64,000 bases of DNA from Paenibacillus nasutitermitis (GTDB lineage Bacteria; Bacillota; Bacilli; Paenibacillales; Paenibacillaceae), in contig NZ_BMHP01000002.1 of the NCBI RefSeq assembly GCF_014641075.1, forward strand, positions 310,001 to 374,000, read 5' to 3'. Within the stretch, counting starts at the first letter, position 1. Every line of letters starts with the position of its first letter. The translations under genes and the position numbers were made by a program. Under the pieces are notes generated by a model that saw only the letters and a program-made list of their open reading frames with translations, did no database searches and was not told where the DNA came from. Below are positions 9,260 through 18,426 of this stretch, one piece after another.

Positions 9260-9417
9260 ATGCTGCTGGTAAGCGGAGCAAATATCCGTCATGCTCTGAA
9301 AGTAACAGACCCGGCACAGAAAACAGCCGTCCGCGAAAACGGCCGGCCTCCTGCTCCCTCACGCGCTCCTCGCGCACGCAAGCCCTCGCAGCGCGCAACT
9401 GCATATGACCAGCGGGG

Positions 9418-9498
9418 TTAATTTTTCTGGAACGTATTTAAAATCGCTTTGACGAATCCACCTAAAAATTTCGGCAGCTTGATTGTATAAAATTTCAT
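9418..9498 (-). CDS. spoVM: stage V sporulation protein M (SpoVM), 26 residues
   Basis: SpoVM is a 26-residue amphipathic helix made in the mother cell. It marks the convex forespore surface, recruits SpoIVA for coat assembly and is degraded by or inhibits FtsH. The peptide here starts MKFYTIKLPKFLGG and ends in NTFQKN, exactly 26 codons, with the kink Pro at position 9. The Shine-Dalgarno GGAGGAGGGG sits 6-15 bases before the ATG at 9498. Position is as in B. subtilis, next to rpmB on the opposite strand. Longer minus-strand frames that run through this stretch have no ribosome binding site and are not the gene. Confidence 0.96.
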   Translation of the reverse strand: MKFYTIKLPKFLGGFVKAILNTFQKN

Positions 9499-9657
9499 GC
9501 TCCACCCCTCCTCCAAAGCTTGCAACAACGATTGCCTGTTCCTGAAACAGGGAAAGCCAAGATCCCCATCCATCCGTTCTTGCCAGAAAGCCGCAGTCGT
9601 TGATCCGCGAAAAACAGCTCTCTTCGCCTCCCCTTGTGATGACATGCACAGGGTACC

Positions 9658-9754
9658 AGAAGAAACAGTTAACGCCATCCTTTGCGAAGACGTAAGTTTC
9701 TTCCCTTAGAATTATAGTGAAAGAATGACGAAAATTTATACTTTCCTATAATTA
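9658..9754. repeat. dispersed palindromic repeat, copy A
   Basis: About 97 bp, closely matching 43120-43211. It has two parts: a left arm (AGAAGAAAC...CGCCATCCTT...AGTTTCTT) able to fold on itself, and a right core with an inverted repeat AATTATAGTGAAAG (9710-9723) / CTTTCCTATAATT (9742-9754). The core of 45 bases differs from copy B at only one position. Confidence 0.85.
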
Positions 9755-9791
9755 AAAAAAGAGGCTACAAGAACGTTCGTTCATGTAACCA
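9755..9791 (-). terminator. terminator behind the 88-aa membrane protein gene
   Basis: Minus-strand stem GGTTACATGAAC / GTTCTTGTAGCC with a 4-base loop, followed by TCTTTTTTT. It closes the minus-strand unit that ends with the gene at 9861-10127 and supports that gene being transcribed. Confidence 0.8.
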
Positions 9792-9860
9792 TCCTATGCA
9801 ATTCCAGATTGTCCTATTCCAACTTGAGGAGAGGTGCCTTGTTAGTCCTTCTCCAACAAT

Positions 9861-10127
9861 TTATGGCTGAATAGGATTAGTTTTTGCGTAGTTTATCACT
9901 GCGATAATGATGACAAACAATAAAAAAAAGAAAACCGACAGCACAATGAAGATAATCCGGGAACCGATTTTCGGGAATTTACGAAAAAATAATATGCCGA
10001 TCCCCAGTGCCAGCAAAGAGAATACAATATTAAATCCCGAATTGAAGGTGGAAAATAAACTAAGCATCAATCCTGCGCCCAAACTGTAGATTAGGATTAA
10101 CAATCCACTTTTTACCCGCTCACCCAT
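9861..10127 (-). CDS. small hypothetical membrane protein
   Basis: An 88-residue protein with three hydrophobic segments (about 8-28, 32-48 and 56-80) and positively charged linkers, so probably three membrane spans. I do not recognise a family. It follows rpe by 14 bases on the same strand and precedes a good terminator, so it ends the remA-to-rpe gene string. In B. subtilis this slot between rpe and spoVM holds thiN, which is not seen here. AGGAAG lies about 8 bases before the ATG. Confidence 0.7.
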   Translation of the reverse strand: MGERVKSGLLILIYSLGAGLMLSLFSTFNSGFNIVFSLLALGIGILFFRKFPKIGSRIIFIVLSVFFFLLFVIIIAVINYAKTNPIQP

Positions 10128-10141
10128 GGCTTTCTTCCTCC

Positions 10142-10786
10142 CTAGCGCAGAGCGGCTATAGCAGCCGTCCGATCCTTTTGGGTAAACACGCTGCTTCCCG
10201 CTACCAAAACGTTTGCACCCGCTTCGCGCACCATTGCCGAGGTCTGTGTGTTGATACCGCCGTCAACCTGGACATGAATGTCTGTCCTGCCGCTTGATTG
10301 CAGCAGGGTTCGGAGGGCTCTGAGCTTCGCAATCGATTGGGGAATAAACGCCTGTCCGCCAAATCCGGGGTTTACGGTCATGATCAGCACAAGATCCAGA
10401 TCATCCAGTACATTCTCCAGCACATTTACGGGTGTAGCGGGATTAAGCGCAACACCGGCTGGCAAACCTGCTTCTCTAATCATATGTACGACCCTGTGCA
10501 AATGAACGCAAGCTTCCGCGTGAACTGTGATCCGATCGGCGCCCGCCTGAGCAAATGCGGTGATGTAGCGCTCCGGCTGCTCGATCATCAGGTGCACATC
10601 GAAAGTAAGTTTCGTGTAGGGTCGTATCGCATTAACTACCACAGGGCCGAAGGTAAGATTCGGAACGAAATGGCCATCCATTACATCGATATGGATCCAA
10701 TCCGCCCCCGCTTGTTCCACTTCTTTAATGTCTTCGCCTAATGTCGCAAAATTCGCTGACAGAATCGATGGTGCAATGAGCGTCAT
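10142..10786 (-). CDS. rpe: ribulose-phosphate 3-epimerase
   Basis: Interconverts ribulose 5-phosphate and xylulose 5-phosphate in the pentose phosphate pathway. The TIM-barrel marks are all present: [13 protein letters not shown] at the N-terminus, the metal site [27 protein letters not shown] and the phosphate-binding VDGGIN and VAGSSVF. The 214-residue length is normal. GGAGG lies 8 bases before the ATG. Only two bases separate it from the stop of rsgA, as in the conserved prkC-rsgA-rpe order. Confidence 0.97.
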   Translation of the reverse strand: MTLIAPSILSANFATLGEDIKEVEQAGADWIHIDVMDGHFVPNLTFGPVVVNAIRPYTKLTFDVHLMIEQPERYITAFAQAGADRITVHAEACVHLHRVVHMIREAGLPAGVALNPATPVNVLENVLDDLDLVLIMTVNPGFGGQAFIPQSIAKLRALRTLLQSSGRTDIHVQVDGGINTQTSAMVREAGANVLVAGSSVFTQKDRTAAIAALR

Positions 10787-10788
10787 GA

Positions 10789-11748
10789 TCAGTACCTCCG
10801 TTTTTTCTCTTTCATTTCCATCATGAAAAGCTCATAATTTTTGTGCCTGGAGGGGGCGATTTCCCCTGCCTCCAATGCTTCGAGAACAGCGCAGCCCGGT
10901 TCATGAAGATGTGTACAACCACGGAATTTGCAGGAAGGCGCACGCTCCCTCATTTCAGGAAAGCAATTTCCAAGCTCCTCAACTCCCAGCTCCGTAAAGT
11001 CAAGCTGGCTGAATCCCGGCGTGTCCGCCACATAGCCTCCCCCTGTATGGATAAGTTCCACCTGGCGGGTCGTATGCTTGCCTCTGCCCAGTCGGGCGCT
11101 GATCGCGTTGGTTTCCAGCGCTAAACCGGGTACAAGCGCATTTAACAGGGAAGATTTGCCGACGCCGGATTGACCGGCGAATACGGCGAGATGACCCCGG
11201 AGCCGTTCCATCATTTCCGATGTGCCTTCACCGAGCCTGGAGCTCGTGGAAATGACATCATAACCGATGGGCTTGTAAATGCGGAGAACCTCTTCCATCG
11301 ACTGGCGGGCCTGCTCGGTTTCTTCGCCTTCCTTTGTCAAATCCTGCTTGCTCAGACAGAGCATAGCTTCAATTCCGGCATGCTCAATGTGAACGAGAAA
11401 TTTATCAAGCAGCTGCAAGTTCAGCGCCGGCTCCGTTACGGAAAAAACCAGCACGGCCAAATCCACATTCGCCACCGGAGGACGGACAAGCTCCGAGCTC
11501 CGGGGCAGGATGCGATCGACCGTGCCTTCGCCATTTTCCGTTCGTTCATAGAGAACCATGTCGCCGACAAGAGGTGATTCGCCGCGCTTCTTGAAGATGC
11601 CGCGAGCCCGGCATTGAACCGGTGTTGATCCCACGGCAGCTTCTTCGGGAAGCACGTAATAATAGCCGCTAAGCGCTTTGACAATCCGACCGACATGTTC
11701 TTCCCTATTGTTGGGTTTGGTCTGTTGTGTTCGTGCTTGACTCGCCAT
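10789..11748 (-). CDS. rsgA: ribosome small-subunit-dependent GTPase A (CpgA/YloQ)
   Basis: Circularly permuted GTPase that checks late 30S assembly. An OB-fold (about 20-80) precedes the permuted G domain with G4-like SKQD (normally NKxD), G1 [12 protein letters not shown] (about 185), G3 DTPGFS (about 230), and a C-terminal zinc finger built from the Cys and His of [24 protein letters not shown] chose the ATG at 11748, where GGAG lies 10 bases upstream; an earlier alternative start adds 11 residues. The start overlaps the end of prkC by 44 bases, so expression is probably coupled to the kinase. Confidence 0.94.
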   Translation of the reverse strand: MASQARTQQTKPNNREEHVGRIVKALSGYYYVLPEEAAVGSTPVQCRARGIFKKRGESPLVGDMVLYERTENGEGTVDRILPRSSELVRPPVANVDLAVLVFSVTEPALNLQLLDKFLVHIEHAGIEAMLCLSKQDLTKEGEETEQARQSMEEVLRIYKPIGYDVISTSSRLGEGTSEMMERLRGHLAVFAGQSGVGKSSLLNALVPGLALETNAISARLGRGKHTTRQVELIHTGGGYVADTPGFSQLDFTELGVEELGNCFPEMRERAPSCKFRGCTHLHEPGCAVLEALEAGEIAPSRHKNYELFMMEMKEKKRRY

Positions 11749-13846
11749 TGTCGTCAGTCTCCTCAGTTTGGGCCGGTTCATTTTCCGGCGGCGGTTCGGT
11801 TCCAGGAATGGTTTCCTGAATGGAATCCGGTCCCGCTTTCACTTCTTCATACGTACGTGCAAAGGTATCGACAAACTGCGAATCCCGGAAAACGGAGACC
11901 ATAGCTTCCGTATTGGGATCCAATACGACTTTGACGGAAAACGTCTGGGTATTTTTAATGGTTTTTTTGCCCCATTCTATATTTTGCCCGCGTGCATCCG
12001 TGTACGTAATGCGTACCTCGCTGGATTGTCCCGCCACTGCCGGTGATACCGTAACATCAAACTTGAATTCAAGTGCGTCTTCCGGATATCCGGAGCTGAT
12101 TGTCAACGTGATTTCATCACCCTTGGAAACCGTCGTTTTCGGCTCAAACGGATATTGCGAGAGAACGGTGCCCTGCTCTTTGTAGCTGCCCTCACGGACG
12201 ATATCCTTGGCTTTGACGACAAGACCTTTGGCTTCAAGCTCTGCGATAGCGTCTTTCTCTTTTTTGCCTATAACATCCGGCATCGGGAAGGTTTCCTTGC
12301 CTTTACTGACAATGAAGGTGAAGACGGCTTTATTCGGATCAAACTGCTCGCCGGCCGCCGGCTTCTGTTCGATAACCGTCCCAGGCGCCTGCTCGCTGAA
12401 CACCTCGTTGGGATCTTTGATGATCCGTTGCTCCGAAACGCCAAGGGCGGTAAGCGACTCGACCACTTCGCTGTACGGTTTGCCTGTATAATCCAGCACG
12501 CCTTCAAGCTTAGGTCCTTTACTCACATAAAGTTTAATGAAAGAGCCTACCTTGACGCGCTGATTGGCCTTGGATTGCTCATAAACCGTACCTTCGGCAA
12601 TATCCGCTTTTTCCGTATAAACAGTGGGCTCCTCGACCTTCAGTCCAGCCTGTTCCAGGCTGATCCTCGCTTCTTCTTCGGTTTTGTTGATGACGTAAGG
12701 CACGTCCACTTCCTTGATGTCGAACCAGCCCAGAACCGTCCTTGCACCCCAATATACAAGCGCAATAACCAGCAGGGTGACCAGGACCGTAATCAACGGC
12801 TTCACCCATTTGCGCTTGTTTTTGGCCTCAACAAGGCCCGTGGAATTCCAGCGGTTTTCCTCTGTATCTGATGATACCGCCTTGTCGCTAGCCACCGTCC
12901 TGTCCGCTCGGGAGCCGGTTCCGGAAGCTGCAAGCGTTTCGGTAATGCTGCCGCGAATGGCGGGCATTACCCGCGTTTCATCGAAATCCGAACCCCCGAC
13001 AAACGTGATTTTGGACTCCTTCAAACGCTCGGGCTGCAGACAGGTTTCAAGATCGCGCAGCATCTCGTCCGCTGAATGATAACGCTCATTCGGATTTTTG
13101 CGCATTGCCCGCAGGATGACATTCTCTACACTTTGCGGAATATAAGGATTAACTATCCTTGGCTCCTCAAACGTTTCCTGCAGATGCTTCAGGGCCACAC
13201 TGATCGGGCTTTCGCCAAGAAACGGCAGCTTGCCGGTCAGCATTTGATAAAGCACGATGCCCAGGGAATACAAATCCGATTTCTCTCCCGTGCTGATGCC
13301 CTTGGCATGCTCCGGAGAGAAATAATGAACCGAGCCCATTACCGAACCTGTTTGTGTGATGGTAGAAGATGTCACCGCCCGGGCAATTCCGAAATCCGTC
13401 ACTTTCACTCGACCGTTCTTGCCAATCAGAATGTTATGAGGCTTGATGTCGCGATGAATGATCTGGTTATGATGGGCATGCTCCAGCGCATCGCAAATCT
13501 GAATGGCGATACGGACGGCTTCCTCAACTTGCAGCGGCGCCCGCTGCTGGATAATTTCATTAAGATTATGGCCTTCCACATATTCCATCACAATATAATG
13601 GGTATCATCTTCCTGGCCCACATCATAGATGCTCACCACATTGGGATGCGACAAAGCCCCTGCAGATTGTGCCTCCCGCCGGAACCGCCGGATAAACTCT
13701 TCATCATGCACAAACTGCTGCCTTAAAATTTTAACCGCAACTTTGCGGTTAAGTAAAATATCATGCGCTTTATATACAAGAGCCATTCCGCCCCCGCCAA
13801 TGCGGGTAATGATTTCATATCGTCCGGCTAATTCATGTCCAATCAT
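11705..13846 (-). CDS. prkC: PASTA-domain Ser/Thr protein kinase PrkC (Stk1 family)
   Basis: A one-pass membrane kinase that senses muropeptides and cell-wall state. The cytoplasmic kinase domain (about 8-270) has the Gly-rich loop GGGGMALVYK, AVKIL, HRDIKPHN, DFG and a Thr/Ser-rich activation loop (SSTITQTGS). A linker leads to one membrane helix (about 350-372), followed by about three PASTA repeats and an acidic, Thr/Gln-rich C-terminus. The ATG at 13846 has GAGGAG 8 bases upstream, overlapping the prpC end; a GTG three codons earlier has no room for an RBS. prpC directly upstream encodes the opposing phosphatase. Confidence 0.96.
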   Translation of the reverse strand: MIGHELAGRYEIITRIGGGGMALVYKAHDILLNRKVAVKILRQQFVHDEEFIRRFRREAQSAGALSHPNVVSIYDVGQEDDTHYIVMEYVEGHNLNEIIQQRAPLQVEEAVRIAIQICDALEHAHHNQIIHRDIKPHNILIGKNGRVKVTDFGIARAVTSSTITQTGSVMGSVHYFSPEHAKGISTGEKSDLYSLGIVLYQMLTGKLPFLGESPISVALKHLQETFEEPRIVNPYIPQSVENVILRAMRKNPNERYHSADEMLRDLETCLQPERLKESKITFVGGSDFDETRVMPAIRGSITETLAASGTGSRADRTVASDKAVSSDTEENRWNSTGLVEAKNKRKWVKPLITVLVTLLVIALVYWGARTVLGWFDIKEVDVPYVINKTEEEARISLEQAGLKVEEPTVYTEKADIAEGTVYEQSKANQRVKVGSFIKLYVSKGPKLEGVLDYTGKPYSEVVESLTALGVSEQRIIKDPNEVFSEQAPGTVIEQKPAAGEQFDPNKAVFTFIVSKGKETFPMPDVIGKKEKDAIAELEAKGLVVKAKDIVREGSYKEQGTVLSQYPFEPKTTVSKGDEITLTISSGYPEDALEFKFDVTVSPAVAGQSSEVRITYTDARGQNIEWGKKTIKNTQTFSVKVVLDPNTEAMVSVFRDSQFVDTFARTYEEVKAGPDSIQETIPGTEPPPENEPAQTEETDDNGESSTNTTDQTQQ

Positions 13847-13851
13847 GTCGG

Positions 13852-14607
13852 TCACTCCTCTTGCTCTGTGTCTTCGGCATGATGCAGCAGGACGACTGTA
13901 ATATTATCGTCCCCACCGGCTAGCAGCGCCAGCTCGACGAGCTTGTCTGCTTTTCCATCCAAGTCGAGCTCCTCCTGGAGAATCGTCTCGGTCATTTCCT
14001 CTTCGCTCACCATGTTGGTGAGGCCGTCGCTGCAGAGCAACAGGAGATCGCCGGGCTGCCATGACAAGCCCTTTACATCCACCTCTACATGCACGTCGGT
14101 ACCCAGCGCCCTTGTCAGTACGTTGCGCCTTGGATGCCGGGCAGCCTCCTCGACGCTGATTTGTCCGGATTTGACAAGCTCATTGACAAGCGTATGGTCA
14201 ACGGTCAGCTGCGTTAATGTCCCGTCTCTCCATTTGTACGCTCGACTGTCCCCGATATGACCAATCACCCCGTTATCCGGCTGCAGCAGCGCGGCAACCA
14301 CCGTGGTCCCCATATTATGGTAATGCTCATTTCGGGATGCCATATCAAAAACAACCTCATTGGCCTGTAAAATCGCCTGACGGATCAACATCTTTCTCTC
14401 GTCTACTGAGAGCTCAGGAGATGTTCCCTGCATGGCTTCGCGGAAAGTATCGACCGCCAGTTGGCTTGCCACATCCCCAGCCTGGTGACCGCCCATGCCG
14501 TCGGCCACAATAGCCACGGCAATGCCAGTATCCGTTAATTCCGCAAAACCGCGATCCTCGTTAACAAGTCTTATCCGTCCAATATCACTGCGAAAAGCTA
14601 TCTTCAT
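13852..14607 (-). CDS. prpC: PP2C-type protein phosphatase PrpC (Stp1 family)
   Basis: Mn-dependent phosphatase that opposes PrkC. Motifs: RSDIGRIRLVNED at the N-terminus, VADGMGGHQAGDVAS (metal ligand Asp), GDSRAY, LCSDGLTNMV and a C-terminal GGDDNITVV with the last metal-binding Asp. Length from the ATG at 14607 is 251. Upstream in-frame codons to 14673 lack family similarity and run into rlmN. Its RBS (GGTGGGG) is moderate. The stop lies 5 bases before prkC, which forms a kinase-phosphatase pair. Confidence 0.95.
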   Translation of the reverse strand: MKIAFRSDIGRIRLVNEDRGFAELTDTGIAVAIVADGMGGHQAGDVASQLAVDTFREAMQGTSPELSVDERKMLIRQAILQANEVVFDMASRNEHYHNMGTTVVAALLQPDNGVIGHIGDSRAYKWRDGTLTQLTVDHTLVNELVKSGQISVEEAARHPRRNVLTRALGTDVHVEVDVKGLSWQPGDLLLLCSDGLTNMVSEEEMTETILQEELDLDGKADKLVELALLAGGDDNITVVLLHHAEDTEQEE

Positions 14608-14611
14608 ACAT

Positions 14612-15658
14612 TCACCCCACCGCTCCGTCCATATGTTTGGCACGTAATTGCCCGCAAGCTGCCGCAATATCATGCCCCTGTTCTCTGCGGATCGTCACAT
14701 TAATATTGTTGCGTTCCAGTATACGGTGAAACTCAAAAATTTGTTCACGCGGTGTTCTCACGTAATTCCGCTCGGGCACATGATTAACCGGTATGAGATT
14801 GACATGACAGAGCATGCCTTTAAGCACTTCAGCCAGCTCCTGGGCATGCTCATTCTGATCGTTAACACCACCGATGAGCGCATATTCGAACGTAATCCGC
14901 CTTCCGGTCTTGGCGATGTAGTTGCGGCAGGCTTCGATCACATCCTCGAAGGGAAAGCGGCGGTTGACCGGCATCAACTTGGACCGCAGCTTGTCATTGG
15001 GGGCATGGATGGATATGGCCAGATTGATTTGGGTATTTTCCTCGGCGAATTTATACATGCTCGGCACAATACCGCTTGTCGAGACCGTAATATGGCGCTG
15101 CCCGATATGAAGTCCCTTCTCATGGATCATGACACGCAGGAAAGCCATGGTTGCGTCATAATTCTCGAAAGGTTCTCCGGAGCCCATAATAACGATGCTC
15201 GATACCCGCTCGTTAGACGCGTCAAGCATCTGCTGTGCCTTTACAACCTGGGCAGTAATTTCACCAGCAGTCAAATTCCGCTTCAGCCCGCCAAGCGTCG
15301 AGGCGCAGAACGTACAGCCGATCCGGCAGCCTACCTGTGTCGTCACGCATATGCTGTTGCCGTAGCTGTGGCGCATAATAACCGTTTCGATTCCATGGTT
15401 GTCATGCAGACCAAACAGAAATTTGACGGTTCCGTCCTTGGATTCAAACCGCGTGATTTCGGAAAGCGTCACAAATTGAAACTGATCATCAAGCTTCTGA
15501 CGCAGTTCCTTGGAAAGATTCGTCATTTCCTCGAAACTCATGACCCTTTTAACATACAGCCACTCAAAAAGCTGGGTTCCGCGGAAAGTGGGCTCCCCGT
15601 TTTCTTTCATCCAATCTTGCAATTGATCAATCGTATAGTCGTAGATGAATGGTTTCAT
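14612..15658 (-). CDS. rlmN: dual-specificity RNA methyltransferase RlmN (23S A2503 / tRNA A37)
   Basis: A radical SAM enzyme that adds a C2-methyl group to A2503 of 23S rRNA and to some tRNAs. The radical-SAM cluster motif is [10 protein letters not shown] (CxxxCxxC, about 114-121). GSGEPFENY follows, and the C-terminal Cys in AACGQL is the methyl-carrying partner of a second catalytic Cys. Length 348. Start at ATG 15658 with AGGTG 8 bases upstream. It is separated from rsmB upstream by 258 bp and is 4 bases from prpC. Confidence 0.97.
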   Translation of the reverse strand: MKPFIYDYTIDQLQDWMKENGEPTFRGTQLFEWLYVKRVMSFEEMTNLSKELRQKLDDQFQFVTLSEITRFESKDGTVKFLFGLHDNHGIETVIMRHSYGNSICVTTQVGCRIGCTFCASTLGGLKRNLTAGEITAQVVKAQQMLDASNERVSSIVIMGSGEPFENYDATMAFLRVMIHEKGLHIGQRHITVSTSGIVPSMYKFAEENTQINLAISIHAPNDKLRSKLMPVNRRFPFEDVIEACRNYIAKTGRRITFEYALIGGVNDQNEHAQELAEVLKGMLCHVNLIPVNHVPERNYVRTPREQIFEFHRILERNNINVTIRREQGHDIAAACGQLRAKHMDGAVG

Positions 15659-15822
15659 CGTTTTACACCTGTTTTCTCATAAAGTGGGTTGAGCAGCCTG
15701 CCTGCTATATCAGAAATGCGTTCTCAATCTATTCTGATACTGGGCTGTGAAGAATTCAGCTTGGCCTACAGAGACGGCGGAAGCATACTCTTCGTGCCTG
15801 CCACCGCTTATTTTACCACAAA

Positions 15823-15863
15823 CGCCCACGACAGACCACAGAGGCTGTCATGGGCGTATTTTT
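15823..15863. terminator. strong hairpin between rsmB and rlmN
   Basis: A 12-bp stem CGCCCACGACAG / CTGTCATGGGCG with a 10-base loop. The plus-strand side ends in TATTTTT, the minus-strand side in a poorer TTTGTGG. No plus-strand gene precedes it, so it may reduce read-through on the minus strand from rsmB to rlmN, or be a leader structure of rlmN. Nothing else is seen in the 258-bp gap. Confidence 0.5.
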
Positions 15864-15916
15864 CGAGCAATTATGACTATTTTCGGCGTTCTCCTCCGCT
15901 TCTGCAAAGCTTCTTG

Positions 15917-17476
15917 TCAATCTCTCCGCTTAAACCGGGCGATAAAAAATCCGTCACTGCCGAAATGCTGCGGCAGCAGCTGTAGCGCACCCTGAAAATC
16001 CTTGCCGATCAAACCGGCTTCAAGCAAGGGCGCCAGAACCGGTTCCGGCCAGGCGGCGTCGAGCAGATAGGCTGGATGCTTTTGCAGAAACCGGTTAATC
16101 TGGCCTTCATTCTCTTCCTGTTCTATGGTGCAAGTGCTGTATACCAGCGTTCCACCAGGCTTTACGAGCCTCGATGCCTCATCCAGAAGCCGCTCCTGAA
16201 GCGCGGCAATGGCATCTATATCCTCCGGTGACTTGGTCCATTTGATTTCCGGCTTCCGCCGGAGCACGCCGAATCCCGAGCAAGGCGCGTCCAGCAGAAC
16301 CACATCAAAGGCTTCAGCGGGAAATTGGCCGGATAGCTCGGATGCATCGCCGCTGACCGCTTCGATGATCGTAAGGCCAAGCCGCTGAGCCTGCTCCTGT
16401 ATGAGCTGTTTTTTATGGGGATGAAGATCGTTGGCCACAAGACGGCCCATGTCGTTCATAAGTTCCGCCATGTGGGTAGTCTTGCCCCCTGGTGCGGCGC
16501 AGCAGTCAAGCACGGTCATGCCAGGCTTTGGCGCGCATACCTGGGCGACAAGCATCGAGCTTTCGTCCTGAAGTGTCCAGAGGCCTTCGCCATAACCTTC
16601 CAGCTGCGTTAAATTGCCCGCGTTGCTTTCTATGACAATTCCCCCAGCCGTAAGCTTTGACTCCGTTGCATCGATTTCCGCTTCGGCCAGGAGGGCGATC
16701 CCCTTCTCCACAGACAGGCGATTTGAGTTTATCCGCAAGCTGGCATGGGGAGATTCATTGCCCGCCGCACAGATCGCCTCAGCGCCCGCCTCGCCATAAA
16801 CGCTCAGCCATCTGCCAACCAGCCAGTCCGGGTACGAATAAGTCAGTCCGATCCTCTTGACGGGGTCTTCGGAGGATACCGGCTGCTGCATTTCCGGAAG
16901 ACGTCGCAGCATATTGCGCAGAACACCGTTGACCATGCCGGATATGCCGGCGTGGCCTCGGTGTTTGGCAATTTGGACGGCCTCGTTTACGGCGGCATGC
17001 GGCGGGATACGGTTCAGATAAAGCAGCTGATACGCACTCATTCTCAGCAGCTGGTGCACCCAGACGGCCAGCTTGTCCAATCCTTTGGTCACCAGCATCT
17101 CCAGACGGTAATCAAGCGTACGCTGATGCGATATGGTACCATATACCAGCTCAGTAGCCAATGCTGCGTCCTGACGGGACAGCTGGGCATCCTGCAGCGC
17201 GCGATTCAGCTGCAGATTGCTGTATGCCCCGGCCTCCGCCACTTTCACAAGCGTCTGTAGCGCAACCTCCCTGGCTGTGCGAAGCCTGGAGCTTTGTGCT
17301 GGCTTCCCTTTTTTCGGATGCGTATTATTCTTCCCGGAACCTGTACTTCCTGAAGCGATAGCTCCACTGGTTGCTGCAGCGGAGCTGCGGGCAGCGTTTT
17401 TTTGCTCTGTCGTTTTATGCATTTTACTTATCCGCGTCTGCTTCTGTCCGGTTCCCCCCGGCTTATAATTATTCAC
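15917..17476 (-). CDS. rsmB: 16S rRNA (cytosine967-C5)-methyltransferase RsmB
   Basis: The N-terminal NusB-like domain (about 65-200: ARLTAREVALQTL-like start, YLNRIPPHAAVNEAV) is followed by the methyltransferase domain with CCAAPGGKT, LDAPCSGFGVLRR and the catalytic YSTCTI. I place the start at GTG 17476: GGAGGCG lies 7-13 bases upstream and GTGA overlaps the fmt stop by 4 bases. This leaves a low-complexity Ala/Ser/Gly/Lys tail of about 60 residues before the NusB domain, which is unusual but probably a flexible, RNA-contacting extension. Total 519 residues. Confidence 0.93.
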   Translation of the reverse strand: MNNYKPGGTGQKQTRISKMHKTTEQKNAARSSAAATSGAIASGSTGSGKNNTHPKKGKPAQSSRLRTAREVALQTLVKVAEAGAYSNLQLNRALQDAQLSRQDAALATELVYGTISHQRTLDYRLEMLVTKGLDKLAVWVHQLLRMSAYQLLYLNRIPPHAAVNEAVQIAKHRGHAGISGMVNGVLRNMLRRLPEMQQPVSSEDPVKRIGLTYSYPDWLVGRWLSVYGEAGAEAICAAGNESPHASLRINSNRLSVEKGIALLAEAEIDATESKLTAGGIVIESNAGNLTQLEGYGEGLWTLQDESSMLVAQVCAPKPGMTVLDCCAAPGGKTTHMAELMNDMGRLVANDLHPHKKQLIQEQAQRLGLTIIEAVSGDASELSGQFPAEAFDVVLLDAPCSGFGVLRRKPEIKWTKSPEDIDAIAALQERLLDEASRLVKPGGTLVYSTCTIEQEENEGQINRFLQKHPAYLLDAAWPEPVLAPLLEAGLIGKDFQGALQLLPQHFGSDGFFIARFKRRD

Positions 17477-18420
17477 GGATGGTCGCCTCCAAAGACGGTG
17501 CCTTCTTCCAAACGTGCGCCCTTGAGCCATTCGGATGCCGGCATGGCTTTCTTGCCCGCCGGTTGAATCGCCGTCAGTAGGAGGAGACCCTCACCCGCCT
17601 GCACTTCAATACCGCTGCCGTCAGCCCGCATAACCGTTCCCGGCTGAGATGCGCTGCGGACTGTGGAAGGAAGCGGCTTGCAGCCCCAGACTTTGAAGGT
17701 TTCTCCATTCAGAAGGGTGAAGGCACCAGCCATCGGCGACAAACCGCGTACCTGATCGTACAGGCAGCGGGCAGGTCGGTTCCAATCGATCCGCTCATCC
17801 TCGCGAGTAAGATTGGGCGCGTAAGTGGCTTCCTCATGATTTTGCGGGACCACCGAGGCTGAGCCGTCCGCCAGGGAAGGCAGGGTGCGCATCAGAAGCG
17901 ACGCACCCGCTATGCTGAGCTCCTCAAACAACTCACCGGAGGTAGCTTCGTTCGTAATCGGGACTTCAACGCGGCTGATCATGTCTCCGGTATCCAGTCC
18001 TTCCGCCATATACATGATGGTGACCCCGGTCATTCCTTCCCCGTTCATGACCGCACGCTGAATCGGCGCGCCGCCGCGATATTTGGGAAGCAAAGAGCCA
18101 TGCACGTTAATACAGCCCAGAAGGGGCGCATCAAGCACAGCTTTGGGTAGGATTTGGCCATAAGCCGCCGTTACGATCAGGTCCGGCTTCAATTCGGAAA
18201 TGCGGGCAACTGTATCGGAACTGCGCAGCCGCTCGGGCTGCTCGACAGGAAGACCGTGAAGAAGCGCCGCATCCTTGACCGGAGGCGGCGTCAATGTTTT
18301 TTTACGTCCTTTGTGACGGTCCGGCTGCGTAACAACCAACACAATTTCGTGTCCGGCGCCGATTAGCGCCTCAAGCGAAGGAACGGCAAACTCCGGCGTT
18401 CCCATAAATACAATACGCAT
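17473..18420 (-). CDS. fmt: methionyl-tRNA formyltransferase
   Basis: Formylates initiator Met-tRNA with 10-formyl-THF. The N-terminal formyltransferase domain starts MRIVFMGTPEFAVPSL and has the catalytic HGSLLPKYRGGAPI (about 107-120) and the ALDTGDM-like segment GLDTGDM. The C-terminal OB-fold begins near residue 205. Length 315. ATG at 18420 with GAGGAG 9-14 bases upstream, over the def stop. The def-fmt-rsmB order is the classic one, since Def removes the formyl group that Fmt adds. Confidence 0.97.
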   Translation of the reverse strand: MRIVFMGTPEFAVPSLEALIGAGHEIVLVVTQPDRHKGRKKTLTPPPVKDAALLHGLPVEQPERLRSSDTVARISELKPDLIVTAAYGQILPKAVLDAPLLGCINVHGSLLPKYRGGAPIQRAVMNGEGMTGVTIMYMAEGLDTGDMISRVEVPITNEATSGELFEELSIAGASLLMRTLPSLADGSASVVPQNHEEATYAPNLTREDERIDWNRPARCLYDQVRGLSPMAGAFTLLNGETFKVWGCKPLPSTVRSASQPGTVMRADGSGIEVQAGEGLLLLTAIQPAGKKAMPASEWLKGARLEEGTVFGGDHP

Positions 18421-18426
18421 TAAGCG

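Larger units (their letters stand above)
9499..9860. other. spoVM upstream region with dispersed repeat and terminator
   Basis: No protein-coding gene is supported in this 362-bp gap. Its right part holds the palindromic dispersed repeat (9658-9754) and the terminator of the small membrane-protein gene. The spoVM promoter must lie between about 9500 and 9650 on the minus strand. I could not pick a convincing mother-cell (SigE) promoter by eye. Confidence 0.6.

Noticed and set aside
9418..9678. An 86-codon ORF containing spoVM
   Set aside because: Only its last 26 codons are the SpoVM gene, which has its own strong RBS; the upstream part runs through the dispersed repeat.
14648..15682. A 344-codon plus-strand ORF opposite rlmN
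   Set aside because: Antisense shadow of a clear radical SAM gene with no RBS and no recognisable motif.
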